From NCBI GenBank assembly GCA_900541135.1, contig UQIG01000016.1, positions 1 to 43,591 of the forward strand: a stretch of 43,591 bases of DNA, read 5' to 3'. The notes under the pieces were generated by a model. The model was not told the origin of the DNA. It did not search any database and was given only the letters and a program-made list of their open reading frames with translations. A program made the position numbers and the translations under genes. The DNA is from an uncultured Collinsella sp. (GTDB lineage: Bacteria; Actinomycetota; Coriobacteriia; Coriobacteriales; Coriobacteriaceae). Below, piece by piece: positions 7,167 through 14,895 of this stretch. Every line of letters starts with the position of its first letter. Within the stretch, counting starts at the first letter, position 1.

Positions 7167-8657
7167 CTAGGCTGTGTAGGCAATCGTTGATTTCACGGCG
7201 TGGCGCCAGCCGGCGATCTTTTTGGCGCGCTCGTCGGCGGGCATCGACGGCTCCACGATGCCGCGGGCGCCGTAGACGTCGACGACATCGCGCGTGTACA
7301 TGCCCAGCGCAATGCCGCAGGCCCAGGCCGCACCCAGGCCGCTCATCTCGTCATTGCTCGCGATGCGGATGGACGAGCCAACCAAGTCGCTCTCAAACTG
7401 CATCAGGTACGCGTCGCGCGTGGGACCGCCGTCAACGCGAAGCTCGGCCAGCGCCGCGCCTGAATCCTCGACCATCGCATCGATCACGTCAAAAATCTGA
7501 TAGGCGATCGACTCGTCGGCGGCCTTCACGAACTCCGCGCGACCTGTGGTACGCGTCATGCCAAAGACGCAGCCCTCGGCGTCACTCGCCCAGTGCGGCG
7601 CGCCCAAACCGGTAAACGCCGGCACAAAGTAGACGCGACTCGCCGGATTGGCGGCGTAGCACAGGTCGGTAACCTCCTCGGGGTTATTGATGAGCTCCAG
7701 ATCGTCGCGCAGCCACGTCTTGACGGCGCCGGCGTAGCTCACGTTGCCCTCGAGCACGTACTCGGTCACGCCGTCCATGCGCCATGCGAGCGAGCTCGAA
7801 AGCCCGTGCGAGCTGGCAACGAACTCGTCGCCGACGTTCATCATGACCGAGCTGCCGGTGCCATAGGTCGCCTTGGCCATGCCGCGGCTATGGCAGCCCT
7901 GCGCGAACAAGGCGGCATGGCTGTCGCCGAGCACGCCGTGAATGGGCACGGGCGCCGGCAAAAAGCCGCCCAGATCCGTCGTGCCGAACAGGCCATCGGA
8001 ATCGGTCACCTGTGGAAGGCAGGCCACGTCGACGCCAAAGGCCTCGCACACCGGCTCGCTCCAGCAGCCTCGGCGCAGGTCAAAGAGCTGCGTACGGCTG
8101 GCGTTGGACCAGTCGCAGCGGAACTCCGCGCCGCCCGTGAGCGTCCAGACCACCCAGGCATCGATGGTGCCCAGGCACAGCTCGCCTGCCGCCGCGGCCT
8201 CGGCAGCAGCGGGAACGTTCGCGAGGATCCAAGCCATCTTGCCCGCCGGATAGTAGGGCGAGAGCACCAGACCCGTCGTGTCGCGCACCAGATCGGCCAC
8301 ACCCTCGCGCGCGGTCAGCTCGTCGCACAGCTCGCGGGCGCGGGCGCACTGCCACACCACGGCGTCGCACAGCGGCTCGCCCGTCGTGCGGTTCCATGCA
8401 ACGGTGGTCTCGCGCTGGTTGGAGATGCCGATGCCGGCGATGTCGGCCGGATCGACCCCGGTCTCCTCCACCACGGCACGCGCCACGGCCAGCACATTGG
8501 TGGCAATCTCGGCCGGATCATGGCTCACCCAGCCGGCTTCGTTGACAATCTGGCGATGCGAGCGGTCGGCACGATGAATCAGATGGCCGCCCTCGTCTAC
8601 CAGCAGCGCCTTGGTGCCCTGCGTGGACTGATCGATTCCGATGATGTAGCGGCCCAT
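7167..8657 (-). CDS. Glycerol-kinase-like FGGY carbohydrate kinase
   Basis: A 496-residue FGGY kinase beginning MGRYIIGIDQSTQGTKA (phosphate-1 loop). Other motifs are KATYGTGSSVMM, VYFVPAFTGLGAPHW and LRVDGGPTRDAYLMQF (adenosine region). Numbering runs almost in register with E. coli GlpK: R82, E83, W102, Y135 and catalytic D245 match its glycerol-binding R83, E84, W103, Y135 and D245, but the glutamine next to the catalytic aspartate (Q246 in GlpK) is S246. It may phosphorylate glycerol or another small polyol or ketose. Its position after an isomerase and split transketolase favours a ketose. I chose the ATG at 8657, which has the site AAAGGGGTGG; the frame to 8672 begins inside that site. 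Confidence 0.85.
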   Translation of the reverse strand: MGRYIIGIDQSTQGTKALLVDEGGHLIHRADRSHRQIVNEAGWVSHDPAEIATNVLAVARAVVEETGVDPADIAGIGISNQRETTVAWNRTTGEPLCDAVVWQCARARELCDELTAREGVADLVRDTTGLVLSPYYPAGKMAWILANVPAAAEAAAAGELCLGTIDAWVVWTLTGGAEFRCDWSNASRTQLFDLRRGCWSEPVCEAFGVDVACLPQVTDSDGLFGTTDLGGFLPAPVPIHGVLGDSHAALFAQGCHSRGMAKATYGTGSSVMMNVGDEFVASSHGLSSSLAWRMDGVTEYVLEGNVSYAGAVKTWLRDDLELINNPEEVTDLCYAANPASRVYFVPAFTGLGAPHWASDAEGCVFGMTRTTGRAEFVKAADESIAYQIFDVIDAMVEDSGAALAELRVDGGPTRDAYLMQFESDLVGSSIRIASNDEMSGLGAAWACGIALGMYTRDVVDVYGARGIVEPSMPADERAKKIAGWRHAVKSTIAYTA

Positions 8658-8675
8658 GGCCACCCCTTTCAAAAC

Positions 8676-8710
8676 GAATGTGACAAAGGGACGGTCCCTT
8701 TGTCACATTC
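8676..8710. repeat. Near-perfect 35-base palindrome between transketolase C-subunit and kinase genes
   Basis: The 17-base arms GAATGTGACAAAGGGAC and its exact complement meet around one base (8693). It lies between the transketolase stop (8714) and the kinase ribosome binding site. As RNA it would form a hairpin that may lower read-through into the kinase. As DNA it looks like a REP-like GGGAC element. Confidence 0.8.
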
Positions 8711-8713
8711 CAG

Positions 8714-9655
8714 TTACTCTGTGGGCAGGAATTCGGCGACGGTCTGCGCGATTCCGGCACCCGTCAGGCCGTAGTGTGCAAAGACCTCAGGGCTCGTGCC
8801 GGTGATGACCGGCGCGTCGGGCAGGGAGAGGCACTTGACCGGACGCGGGCAATGCTCGCCCACCACCTGCGCGACCATAGAGCCCAAGCCGCCGAAGGGA
8901 CTGTGCTCCTCGACAGTCACGACGGCGCGCGTGGCACCGGCGGCCTCAATCACGGCCTCGGCGTCGAGCGGCTTGACGCAATACATGTCGAGTACCGTTG
9001 CCGAGATGCCCTGCTCGGCCAGCAGGTCGGCAGCGTCCACGGCATGGCGGACCATCTCGCCGGTAGCGACGAGCGTTACATCGGTGCCGCGGCGTACCCA
9101 GGTGGCGCGATCCATCTGGAACGGGCACTCGTCCTCGGTGTACACGTCCTCGACCGGGTTGCGGCCCACGCGGATGTAGGCCGGCTTGTTGTCGGCGACC
9201 AGGGCGCGCACGAGCTCGGCGGTCTGGAAGCGGTCGCTCGGCAGATACACGCGCATGTTGGGAATCGCGCTCATGGCGGCGATATCCTGCGCGGAGTGAT
9301 GGCTCATGCCCAAGGCGCCGTAGGACACGCCGCCCGAGATGCCGATGAGCTTGACGTTGGTGTTGGAGTACGAGACGTCGACCTTGCACTGCTCATACGA
9401 GCGCGTGGTCACAAAGGACGCCGGCGAGGCGGCCCAGGCCTTCTTGCCGCACGAAGCCATGCCGGCGGCGATGCTCACCAGGTCCTGCTCGGCGATGCCG
9501 ACCTCGACGGACTGCTGGGGATACTGATCGAAGAACGGCGTGAGCGATGCGGAACCGCGGGAGTCGGAGCACAGGACGACGATGTCCTTATCGGTCTTCG
9601 CGGCCTCGAGCAGCGTGTCGCAGATAACCTTGCGATTGGCGATCTTGTTAGCCAT
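8714..9655 (-). CDS. Transketolase C-terminal subunit (pyrimidine-binding and C-terminal domains)
   Basis: This 313-residue protein carries the second half of a transketolase: Pyr domain from about residue 6 with VEVGIAEQ (E56, the glutamate that activates thiamine diphosphate), SHHSAQDIAAMSAIP, and a C-terminal transketolase domain from about 185 (VTLVATGEMVRHAVDAADLL). It needs the N-terminal subunit encoded just upstream for the active site. The ATG at 9655 overlaps the upstream stop by 8 bases and has AAGGAGG before it; the longer frame to 9763 is read inside the upstream gene. Two-subunit transketolases occur in several bacteria both as housekeeping enzymes and as pathway-specific enzymes, such as the apulose-4-phosphate transketolase. 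Confidence 0.92.
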   Translation of the reverse strand: MANKIANRKVICDTLLEAAKTDKDIVVLCSDSRGSASLTPFFDQYPQQSVEVGIAEQDLVSIAAGMASCGKKAWAASPASFVTTRSYEQCKVDVSYSNTNVKLIGISGGVSYGALGMSHHSAQDIAAMSAIPNMRVYLPSDRFQTAELVRALVADNKPAYIRVGRNPVEDVYTEDECPFQMDRATWVRRGTDVTLVATGEMVRHAVDAADLLAEQGISATVLDMYCVKPLDAEAVIEAAGATRAVVTVEEHSPFGGLGSMVAQVVGEHCPRPVKCLSLPDAPVITGTSPEVFAHYGLTGAGIAQTVAEFLPTE

Positions 9656-10484
9656 TGATGGCCTCCTTATGGGCAGCGAAATCGGCGATGATCTGGGCAT
9701 ATTCCTCATCGTTGGGCAGATGATGATGCCAAGCGGCCTTGTCCTCCATAACGGGCGAGCCATAGCCCTTCACCGTGTTGAGGATGATGACCGTGGGCTT
9801 GCCGCAGGTCTCGGCCGCAAGCGTCAGCGCGGCGTCGATGGCCCGGACGTCGTTGCCCGGAATGGAGAGCACGTTCCAGCCGAAGGCGGCCCAGCGCTCC
9901 TCCTGCGAGTCCTGCTTCATAACGTCCTCGGTGCTGCCGCTGATCTGCAGGCGGTTGCGGTCCACGAGCGCGCACAGGTTATCGAGCTGGTAGTTGCCGC
10001 CGCTCATGGCGCCCTCCCAGACCGAGCCCTCGGCAAGCTCGCCGTCGCCCATGATGGTGTAGACGCGGTAATCGCGGCCGTCCATCTTGCCGGCGAGCGC
10101 CATGCCCACGGCCACGGGCAGGCCGTGGCCCAGCGAGCCCGAGTTCATTTCGATGCCCTTGAGCTTGTTGTTGGGGTGACCGATGTAGGGGCTGCCGAAC
10201 TTGGAGAAGCGGGCCTTGACGTCGTCGAGGTCAAGATAGCCCTCGTGGCAGAGCACCGCGTAGTAGGCCTCCATAGCATGGCCCTTGGAGAGCACGAAGC
10301 GGTCGCGGTTGGGATCGTCGACGGTCTCGGGCGAAATGTTGAGGTGGTTGGCGTAGAGGGTCATGAGGGCGTCGATCACCGACATGTCGCCGCCGATGTG
10401 GCCGCCGGCGCCAGCCATGATGATATCGACGCAATCGCGGCGAAGGTCCCAGCGCAGGGACTCAAGCTCTTCGATATTTGCCAT
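9648..10484 (-). CDS. Transketolase N-terminal subunit (ThDP pyrophosphate domain)
   Basis: A 278-residue protein with the thiamine-diphosphate motif GDGELAEGSVWEG (from 146) ending in an asparagine-containing DRNRLQ. Also present are GGHIGGDMSVIDAL (27-40), LSKGHA (66-70) and the EMNSGSLGHGL loop (112-122). It transfers two-carbon units between sugar phosphates together with the C-subunit. The gene begins 2 bases after the isomerase stop with GAGGAG overlapping that stop, so the isomerase, N-subunit and C-subunit genes form a tightly coupled operon. It could be a second, general transketolase, but its place behind a sugar isomerase argues for a dedicated role. Confidence 0.92.
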   Translation of the reverse strand: MANIEELESLRWDLRRDCVDIIMAGAGGHIGGDMSVIDALMTLYANHLNISPETVDDPNRDRFVLSKGHAMEAYYAVLCHEGYLDLDDVKARFSKFGSPYIGHPNNKLKGIEMNSGSLGHGLPVAVGMALAGKMDGRDYRVYTIMGDGELAEGSVWEGAMSGGNYQLDNLCALVDRNRLQISGSTEDVMKQDSQEERWAAFGWNVLSIPGNDVRAIDAALTLAAETCGKPTVIILNTVKGYGSPVMEDKAAWHHHLPNDEEYAQIIADFAAHKEAING

Positions 10485-10486
10485 TT

Positions 10487-11887
10487 CTACTCTCCTCGCA
10501 GGTAGGCTTTGACGTCTTCTTCAATCGGGTCGTATAAGTCGGGGGCAATGCCGATGTACTTGCACGCCTCATAGAGCACCGGCACCACGTTGGCGTGAAT
10601 GGCGACGCAGTGGTGGATGTAGGGACCCTCGACGATCTTGGCCTCGAGGCGCTTGAGGTTGTCGACCTCGACCCACAGGTAGGTGCCCATGCCGGCCGGG
10701 CCGTCGATGCCGCGGGCGTTGCCCAGTAGCAGCGAGTACTCGCCGTTGTCACCGTCAAAGCGGGCAAGGGTGAGGTCGCCGTGCTTGGCCTCGGCCGTCA
10801 GCGCGCCGGGGTGATCGAAAGCCAGCGGGTAGGTGAGCTTGGGCTTGACGGCCGCGCAGCTGCAGGGCCAGGGGCCGCAATGCTGCAGCAGCTCGCCGTT
10901 CTCGTTATCGGGATGGCGCACGGTCCAGTCGGCGAACATGCCGCGGTGACGGCCCAGGTCGGCGGCCTCGACCATCAGCGCGGTGATGGCGCCGTGGATA
11001 TCGGTCTCGCATACGATAGGAATGCCCATCTCGTTGAGGATGGCGTTGGCGGCGCAGGGCATAATGCCCAGCTCGTCCTGCAGAGCGTTCCAGCACTGAA
11101 TGGCACCGGCGTTGCAGCCATACTTCTCGACCAAGCGCTTCATGGCGATGGCAAGACCGGCGACCGCGGGGACCTTGTCCTCGGGGATGCAGATCTCAAA
11201 GCTGTCGTTGATGTGGGCAAGCATGGCGGCCATGGCCTGCTCGTCGGCCTGGGCGTCGCGCACAGCCTGGACAAGTTCGGTCATGGGGATAGGCGAAAGC
11301 TGGATGTTGAACTTCTCGAGCAGCTCGCCCTCGTTGCACATGGTCGACCAGAAGTCGAATGGACGGGTGGCCATCTGCAGGATGCGGGTGTGCTTGAAGG
11401 TCTTGACCACGTTGCAAACGGCCAAAAAGTCCCAAACGCCGCGCTCGAACTCGGGGTCGGTCAGGCGGCAGTTGGTCATGTAGGTGAAGGGAACCTGGAA
11501 GCGGCGCAGGACCTTGCCGGTGGCGAACAGGCCGCACTGGCTATCGCGCAGGCGTGTGCCGTCGGGCTCGGGGCGCTCGTCGCGCGGACCCCACAGCAGT
11601 ACGGGTAGACCGAGCTCGCGGGCAAGGCGAGCGCAAACGTACTCGGTGCCAAAGTTGGCGTGGCACAGCATAATGCCATCGACGCCCTCGGCGCGGAATT
11701 TCTTGACGATGGGCTCGATATGGCTATCGTCGAACAGCAGGCCCTCGTCATTGATGTCGTCGATATCCACGATGTCGACGCCGATCTCGCGCAGGCGATC
11801 AGCCGTCAGGCCGCGATACTTGATTGCGTCCGGCGCGCTAAAGATACTGCGGCGCGTGGGCACAAAGCCGAGCTTGATCTTGTCCAT
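10487..11887 (-). CDS. L-fucose/L-arabinose isomerase family protein
   Basis: A 466-residue protein of the FucI/AraA fold, which interconverts an aldose and a ketose using a divalent metal. The N-terminal Rossmann-like half begins MDKIKLGFVPTRRSIFS. Candidate metal ligands are E294 and D296 in CETDIHG and H336 in HCGPWP. It is shorter than classical FucI (about 590) and slightly shorter than AraA (about 500), so it is neither enzyme in the strict sense. It is the first gene of the isomerase, transketolase and kinase set and has GGGGAGGAC before its ATG. A palindrome upstream (11914-11950) is probably the operator for the adjacent LacI protein. The substrate is unknown. Confidence 0.85.
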   Translation of the reverse strand: MDKIKLGFVPTRRSIFSAPDAIKYRGLTADRLREIGVDIVDIDDINDEGLLFDDSHIEPIVKKFRAEGVDGIMLCHANFGTEYVCARLARELGLPVLLWGPRDERPEPDGTRLRDSQCGLFATGKVLRRFQVPFTYMTNCRLTDPEFERGVWDFLAVCNVVKTFKHTRILQMATRPFDFWSTMCNEGELLEKFNIQLSPIPMTELVQAVRDAQADEQAMAAMLAHINDSFEICIPEDKVPAVAGLAIAMKRLVEKYGCNAGAIQCWNALQDELGIMPCAANAILNEMGIPIVCETDIHGAITALMVEAADLGRHRGMFADWTVRHPDNENGELLQHCGPWPCSCAAVKPKLTYPLAFDHPGALTAEAKHGDLTLARFDGDNGEYSLLLGNARGIDGPAGMGTYLWVEVDNLKRLEAKIVEGPYIHHCVAIHANVVPVLYEACKYIGIAPDLYDPIEEDVKAYLRGE

Positions 11888-11913
11888 GTACGTCCTCCCC
11901 TAATCACATGTTC

Positions 11914-11950
11914 AGTAAACAGACGCATGTTTCGTTTTGTTCTGTTTACT
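11914..11950 (-). promoter_or_regulatory. Candidate LacI-family operator in isomerase promoter
   Basis: The perfect arms AGTAAACAGA (11914-11923) and TCTGTTTACT (11941-11950) are 17 bases apart, followed by a further ACTCTACTGTTTAG. A similar CTAAACAGAGTAGTAAA lies in the promoter of the regulator gene. A weaker pair GTATGT/ACATAC lies at 12022-12044. The AT-rich 11901-12050 stretch stands out in this GC-rich region. Confidence 0.55.
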
Positions 11951-12053
11951 AAATGTTTTACTCTACTGTTTAGAAGTTTAACGCGAAATACCCGTAGACG
12001 GTAGAGAAATCAGCCTAAACGGTATGTAAACAAACTGAACATACAAGGGCATC

Positions 12054-12079
12054 AAAAAGAGGGCCCCGAAGGACCCTCT
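12054..12079 (-). terminator. Intrinsic terminator after the LacI-family gene
   Basis: On the minus strand AGAGGGTCC and GGGCCCTCT (one G-U pair) enclose TTCG and are followed by TTTTT. It separates the regulator gene from the isomerase operon. Confidence 0.85.
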
Positions 12080-12145
12080 CTTAGTAGCGTTATGTATGGC
12101 TGCCTTAGCGAGCTTTGCCTCCCTACGGCCTAGCGTTGCCTTTGC

Positions 12146-13156
12146 CTAGATTTCGCGCACGCTTTGGCGCTCGACAAAATAGGTCGACACGGCCGTCTTG
12201 CAGGTATAGCTCTTGGGATTGCGGATGTTGCCCACCAGGCGGCGCACCGCGATCTCGCCCACCTCGTGCTTGGGAACGTGCACCGTGGTGAGCGGCGGAT
12301 TGGAGAAGGCGCCCAAAGACAGATCGTCAAAGCCGATGATTGAGACATCCTCGGGGACACGTATGCCGTGCTCGTTCAGCGCGCGCATGGCGCCTACGGC
12401 GAGCACGTCGTTTTCGGCAAAGAAAGCCGTCGGCAGGTCGTCGCGCGAGACGCTGTCGAGCCATGCGCCCATGTCGCGATAAGCACCTTCGAGCGTGGTG
12501 CCCAGTGTGACGCGCCATGTCGGGTTGGCCTCAAGGTCCGCATCCTCAAGCGCTTGGCGATAGCCGCGCTCGCGATCCTTAAAGTTGCGGATGCGAAGGT
12601 CGCCTGCCAGATAGCCGATTTGCTTGTGACCCTTCTCGATAAGGTAGTCCACGGCGCGCAGCACCGAGTCGGTGTTGGCAATGACTACGGCATCGAAGTA
12701 CTGACGATCGCTCCAGCCATCGAGCACGATCAAGTGGGCGGCAGCGTTGGCGAACAAGGCATAGTCTTCCTCACCCAGCTCGGTACCCATCAGCACGATA
12801 GCGGCGGATGGATCGGCGATCAGGCCCTCGACCTGCGGACGCACGGCGTCCAAGTCGCTAAAGTCGAGCGAGACAAAGCTCGTGCTCATACCGTGACGAC
12901 GCGCCTGGCGCTCCACGCCCTCAATAACCGCGGGATGAAAGGTGCTCTCGTCCAAAATGGCGCCCGTCTTGCGCGCGAGCACAAACTGAATGCTCTCGAG
13001 CTGCGTCGACTGCTGGTAGCCAAGCGATTGCGCGCACTCCAGGATGACCTTGGCGGTCTCCTCACTCACGCTGCGCTTGCGGTTGAGCGCGTTGGACACG
13101 GTCGCAGGCGAAAAACCGGTGATGCGGCTGATCTCGCGAACACTTGCTTTGGCCAT
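12146..13156 (-). CDS. LacI-family transcriptional regulator
   Basis: A 336-residue regulator: N-terminal helix-turn-helix (ASVREISRITGFSPATVSNALN), hinge helix, then a periplasmic-binding-protein-like sensor domain with GYLAGDLRIRNFKDRERGYRQAL and a C-terminal IIGFDDLSLGAFSNPPLTTVHVP. It probably represses the isomerase, transketolase and kinase operon downstream and its own gene, since similar CTAAACAG-type motifs lie in both promoters. The ligand is probably a sugar or sugar phosphate of that pathway. The start at 13156 (MAKASV) has AGGGGG 5 bases upstream; an in-frame start at 13171 falls within that site. Confidence 0.92.
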   Translation of the reverse strand: MAKASVREISRITGFSPATVSNALNRKRSVSEETAKVILECAQSLGYQQSTQLESIQFVLARKTGAILDESTFHPAVIEGVERQARRHGMSTSFVSLDFSDLDAVRPQVEGLIADPSAAIVLMGTELGEEDYALFANAAAHLIVLDGWSDRQYFDAVVIANTDSVLRAVDYLIEKGHKQIGYLAGDLRIRNFKDRERGYRQALEDADLEANPTWRVTLGTTLEGAYRDMGAWLDSVSRDDLPTAFFAENDVLAVGAMRALNEHGIRVPEDVSIIGFDDLSLGAFSNPPLTTVHVPKHEVGEIAVRRLVGNIRNPKSYTCKTAVSTYFVERQSVREI

Positions 13157-13230
13157 TGTTCCCCCTAGCAACGGCCGTGGCGGAGCATCGCAACTCGATG
13201 GCTCGGCAAATAAACGACCGCAAATTCAAT

Positions 13231-13266
13231 CTAAACAGAGTAGTAAATGTTTATTAGCTAGTTTAG
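13231..13266 (-). promoter_or_regulatory. Candidate autoregulatory operator in the LacI-family promoter
   Basis: CTAAAC (13231-13236) and GTTTAG (13261-13266) bracket an AT-rich stretch. The segment CTAAACAGAGTAGTAAA matches the complement of 11955-11973 (CTAAACAGTAGAGTAAA) apart from swapped bases in the middle, so both promoters probably bind the same regulator. Confidence 0.5.
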
Positions 13267-13330
13267 CCTGTTGTCAAGTAAAGTGGCCCGACTATTCCCC
13301 CAACGGGCACATTTGTCCATCTTAACGTTA

Positions 13331-14749
13331 TTACGCAAGGTCTTCGCCATTGCTTGCTATTACGCGTCGGTACCATTCGAAGCTTTTCTTTTTACGTCTC
13401 TCAAACGAGCCCGCACCGCTATCGTCTCGATCGACATAGATAAACCCGTAGCGCTTACGCATCTGTCCTGTGGCGACCGAAACCAAATCGATCGGGCCCC
13501 AACAGGTATATCCCATGAGTTCCACCCCGTCGAGCTCGACGGTCTCCCTCATCGCCTCGATGTGGGCCCGCAGGTATTCAACTCGATAGTCGTCTTCTAT
13601 TTCACCCGAATCTTCCGGCACATCAGGAGCACCCAAACCGTTTTCGACGATGAACAGCGGCTTTTGATAGCGATCCCAGATTTCATTCATGGTGACGCGC
13701 AGCCCTTTGGGGTCGATAAACCTCCCCCAAGGCTCCTGTTTTAGATACGGATTAGGCGCCGAGCGAAGAAGGTTCGAATCGAACTGACCTTCCGCATGCG
13801 CTTTTGCGACGCGCGTCGAGTAATACGAAAACGAGACGAAATCGACCAGGTTTGCAGCCAGTACTTCGCGGTCATCATCCCGATAGGGCACCTCAAAACC
13901 ATGGCGGGCGTATTCCTTGAGAACATAGCTCGGGTACGCACCGCGCACCTGGACGTCGGTAAACATGTAATGGCTGCGATTCTCAGCCTGCGCAGCCAGC
14001 ACATCGTCCGGATCACATGTAGCCGGATAGAAGACACCTGCGTTGAGCATGCAACCGATCTTCGCCCCAGGGCACAGTTCATGACACGCCCCGACCGCAC
14101 GGGCGCTCGCAACCAATACATGGTGCACGGCCGTGTGAACCGTTGCATAGCGATTCTCCCCTTGCTCGAAGATGATCCCCGCCGCCATAAAGCACGCCTG
14201 CGTCATGATGTTGATCTCGTTAAAGGTCAGCCAATAATTGACCAATCCCCGATAGCGCTCGAACACGGTACGCGAATATCGCTCGAACAGGTCGACCAAC
14301 CTGCGATCGCGCCATCCGCCATACGCATCGACGAGATGCATGGGGACATCATAGTGGTTGAGCGTCACCAAAGGCTCAATGTCATGCGCGCGACACGTCC
14401 TAAAAACATCCTCGTAAAAGGCAAGGCCTTCTTCATTGGGCTCGGCTTCGTCTCCTTTGGGAAAAATGCGGCTCCAGGCGATTGATAAGCGCAGGCATTT
14501 AAAACCCATCTGGGCAAACAGTTCAATATCCTGCTTGTACCTATGGTAAAAATCAATGCCCTTGCGAGCGGGATAGAAGCTGTCGGGTGCCAACGCACGC
14601 GGATCAAGGTCTCCCCGCATGACGTCCATGCGTTGATCGCCAAACGGCAGCATGTCGGAATTGGCTAAACCGCGACCGCCTTCGTTCCATCCTCCCTCGC
14701 ACTGGTTTGCAGCCAGAGCCCCGCCCCATAAAAAATCTTCTCTAAACAT
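13331..14749 (-). CDS. bglA: GH1 6-phospho-beta-glucosidase of the beta-glucoside PTS operon
   Basis: A 472-residue GH1 enzyme with acid/base E178 (TFNEI) and nucleophile E369 (IVENGLG), opening FLWGGALAANQCEGG. The C-terminal TGQMRKRYGFIYVD has R where the paralogue at 2618-4048 has S, so phosphate contacts may differ. It hydrolyses the 6-phosphoglucoside delivered by the EIIBC encoded upstream. The ATG at 14749 has AAAGGA 11 bases upstream; the frame to 14878 has no ribosome binding site. It follows EIIBC after 146 bases that contain an unusual three-arm hairpin region, so expression may differ from that of the PTS gene. Confidence 0.92.
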   Translation of the reverse strand: MFREDFLWGGALAANQCEGGWNEGGRGLANSDMLPFGDQRMDVMRGDLDPRALAPDSFYPARKGIDFYHRYKQDIELFAQMGFKCLRLSIAWSRIFPKGDEAEPNEEGLAFYEDVFRTCRAHDIEPLVTLNHYDVPMHLVDAYGGWRDRRLVDLFERYSRTVFERYRGLVNYWLTFNEINIMTQACFMAAGIIFEQGENRYATVHTAVHHVLVASARAVGACHELCPGAKIGCMLNAGVFYPATCDPDDVLAAQAENRSHYMFTDVQVRGAYPSYVLKEYARHGFEVPYRDDDREVLAANLVDFVSFSYYSTRVAKAHAEGQFDSNLLRSAPNPYLKQEPWGRFIDPKGLRVTMNEIWDRYQKPLFIVENGLGAPDVPEDSGEIEDDYRVEYLRAHIEAMRETVELDGVELMGYTCWGPIDLVSVATGQMRKRYGFIYVDRDDSGAGSFERRKKKSFEWYRRVIASNGEDLA

Positions 14750-14815
14750 TATGGTGTCGTCCTTTCTATCAAATTCCCGGCCCACACTGTCGAACGCAAC
14801 GGACTCGGCAAGTGC

Positions 14816-14867
14816 CGCGCAACAGCACAGTACCGTTGCGCGGCCAAGGGGTCGGACCGCGCAACGG
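14816..14867 (-). promoter_or_regulatory. Three-arm alternative hairpin between EIIBC and GH1 genes
   Basis: On the minus strand the order is CCGTTGCGCGG (14867-14857), CCGCGCAACGG (14843-14833), GTTGCGCGG (about 14824-14816). The middle arm pairs perfectly with either neighbour. The first hairpin (11 bp, 13-base loop) is the obvious transcript-end or stability element after EIIBC. The third arm would let it be disrupted. No T-run follows, so it is not a standard intrinsic terminator. Confidence 0.55.
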
Positions 14868-14895
14868 CTGGGGAGCATATTTGTGTAGTAGCCTC

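Noticed and set aside
7593..8774. 393-codon plus-strand open frame
   Set aside because: Antisense to the FGGY kinase gene, whose motifs are unambiguous.
13285..13312. Hairpin GCCCG/CGGGC after the second GH1 gene as its terminator
   Set aside because: The stem is only five base pairs with a long loop and no T-run; too weak to list.
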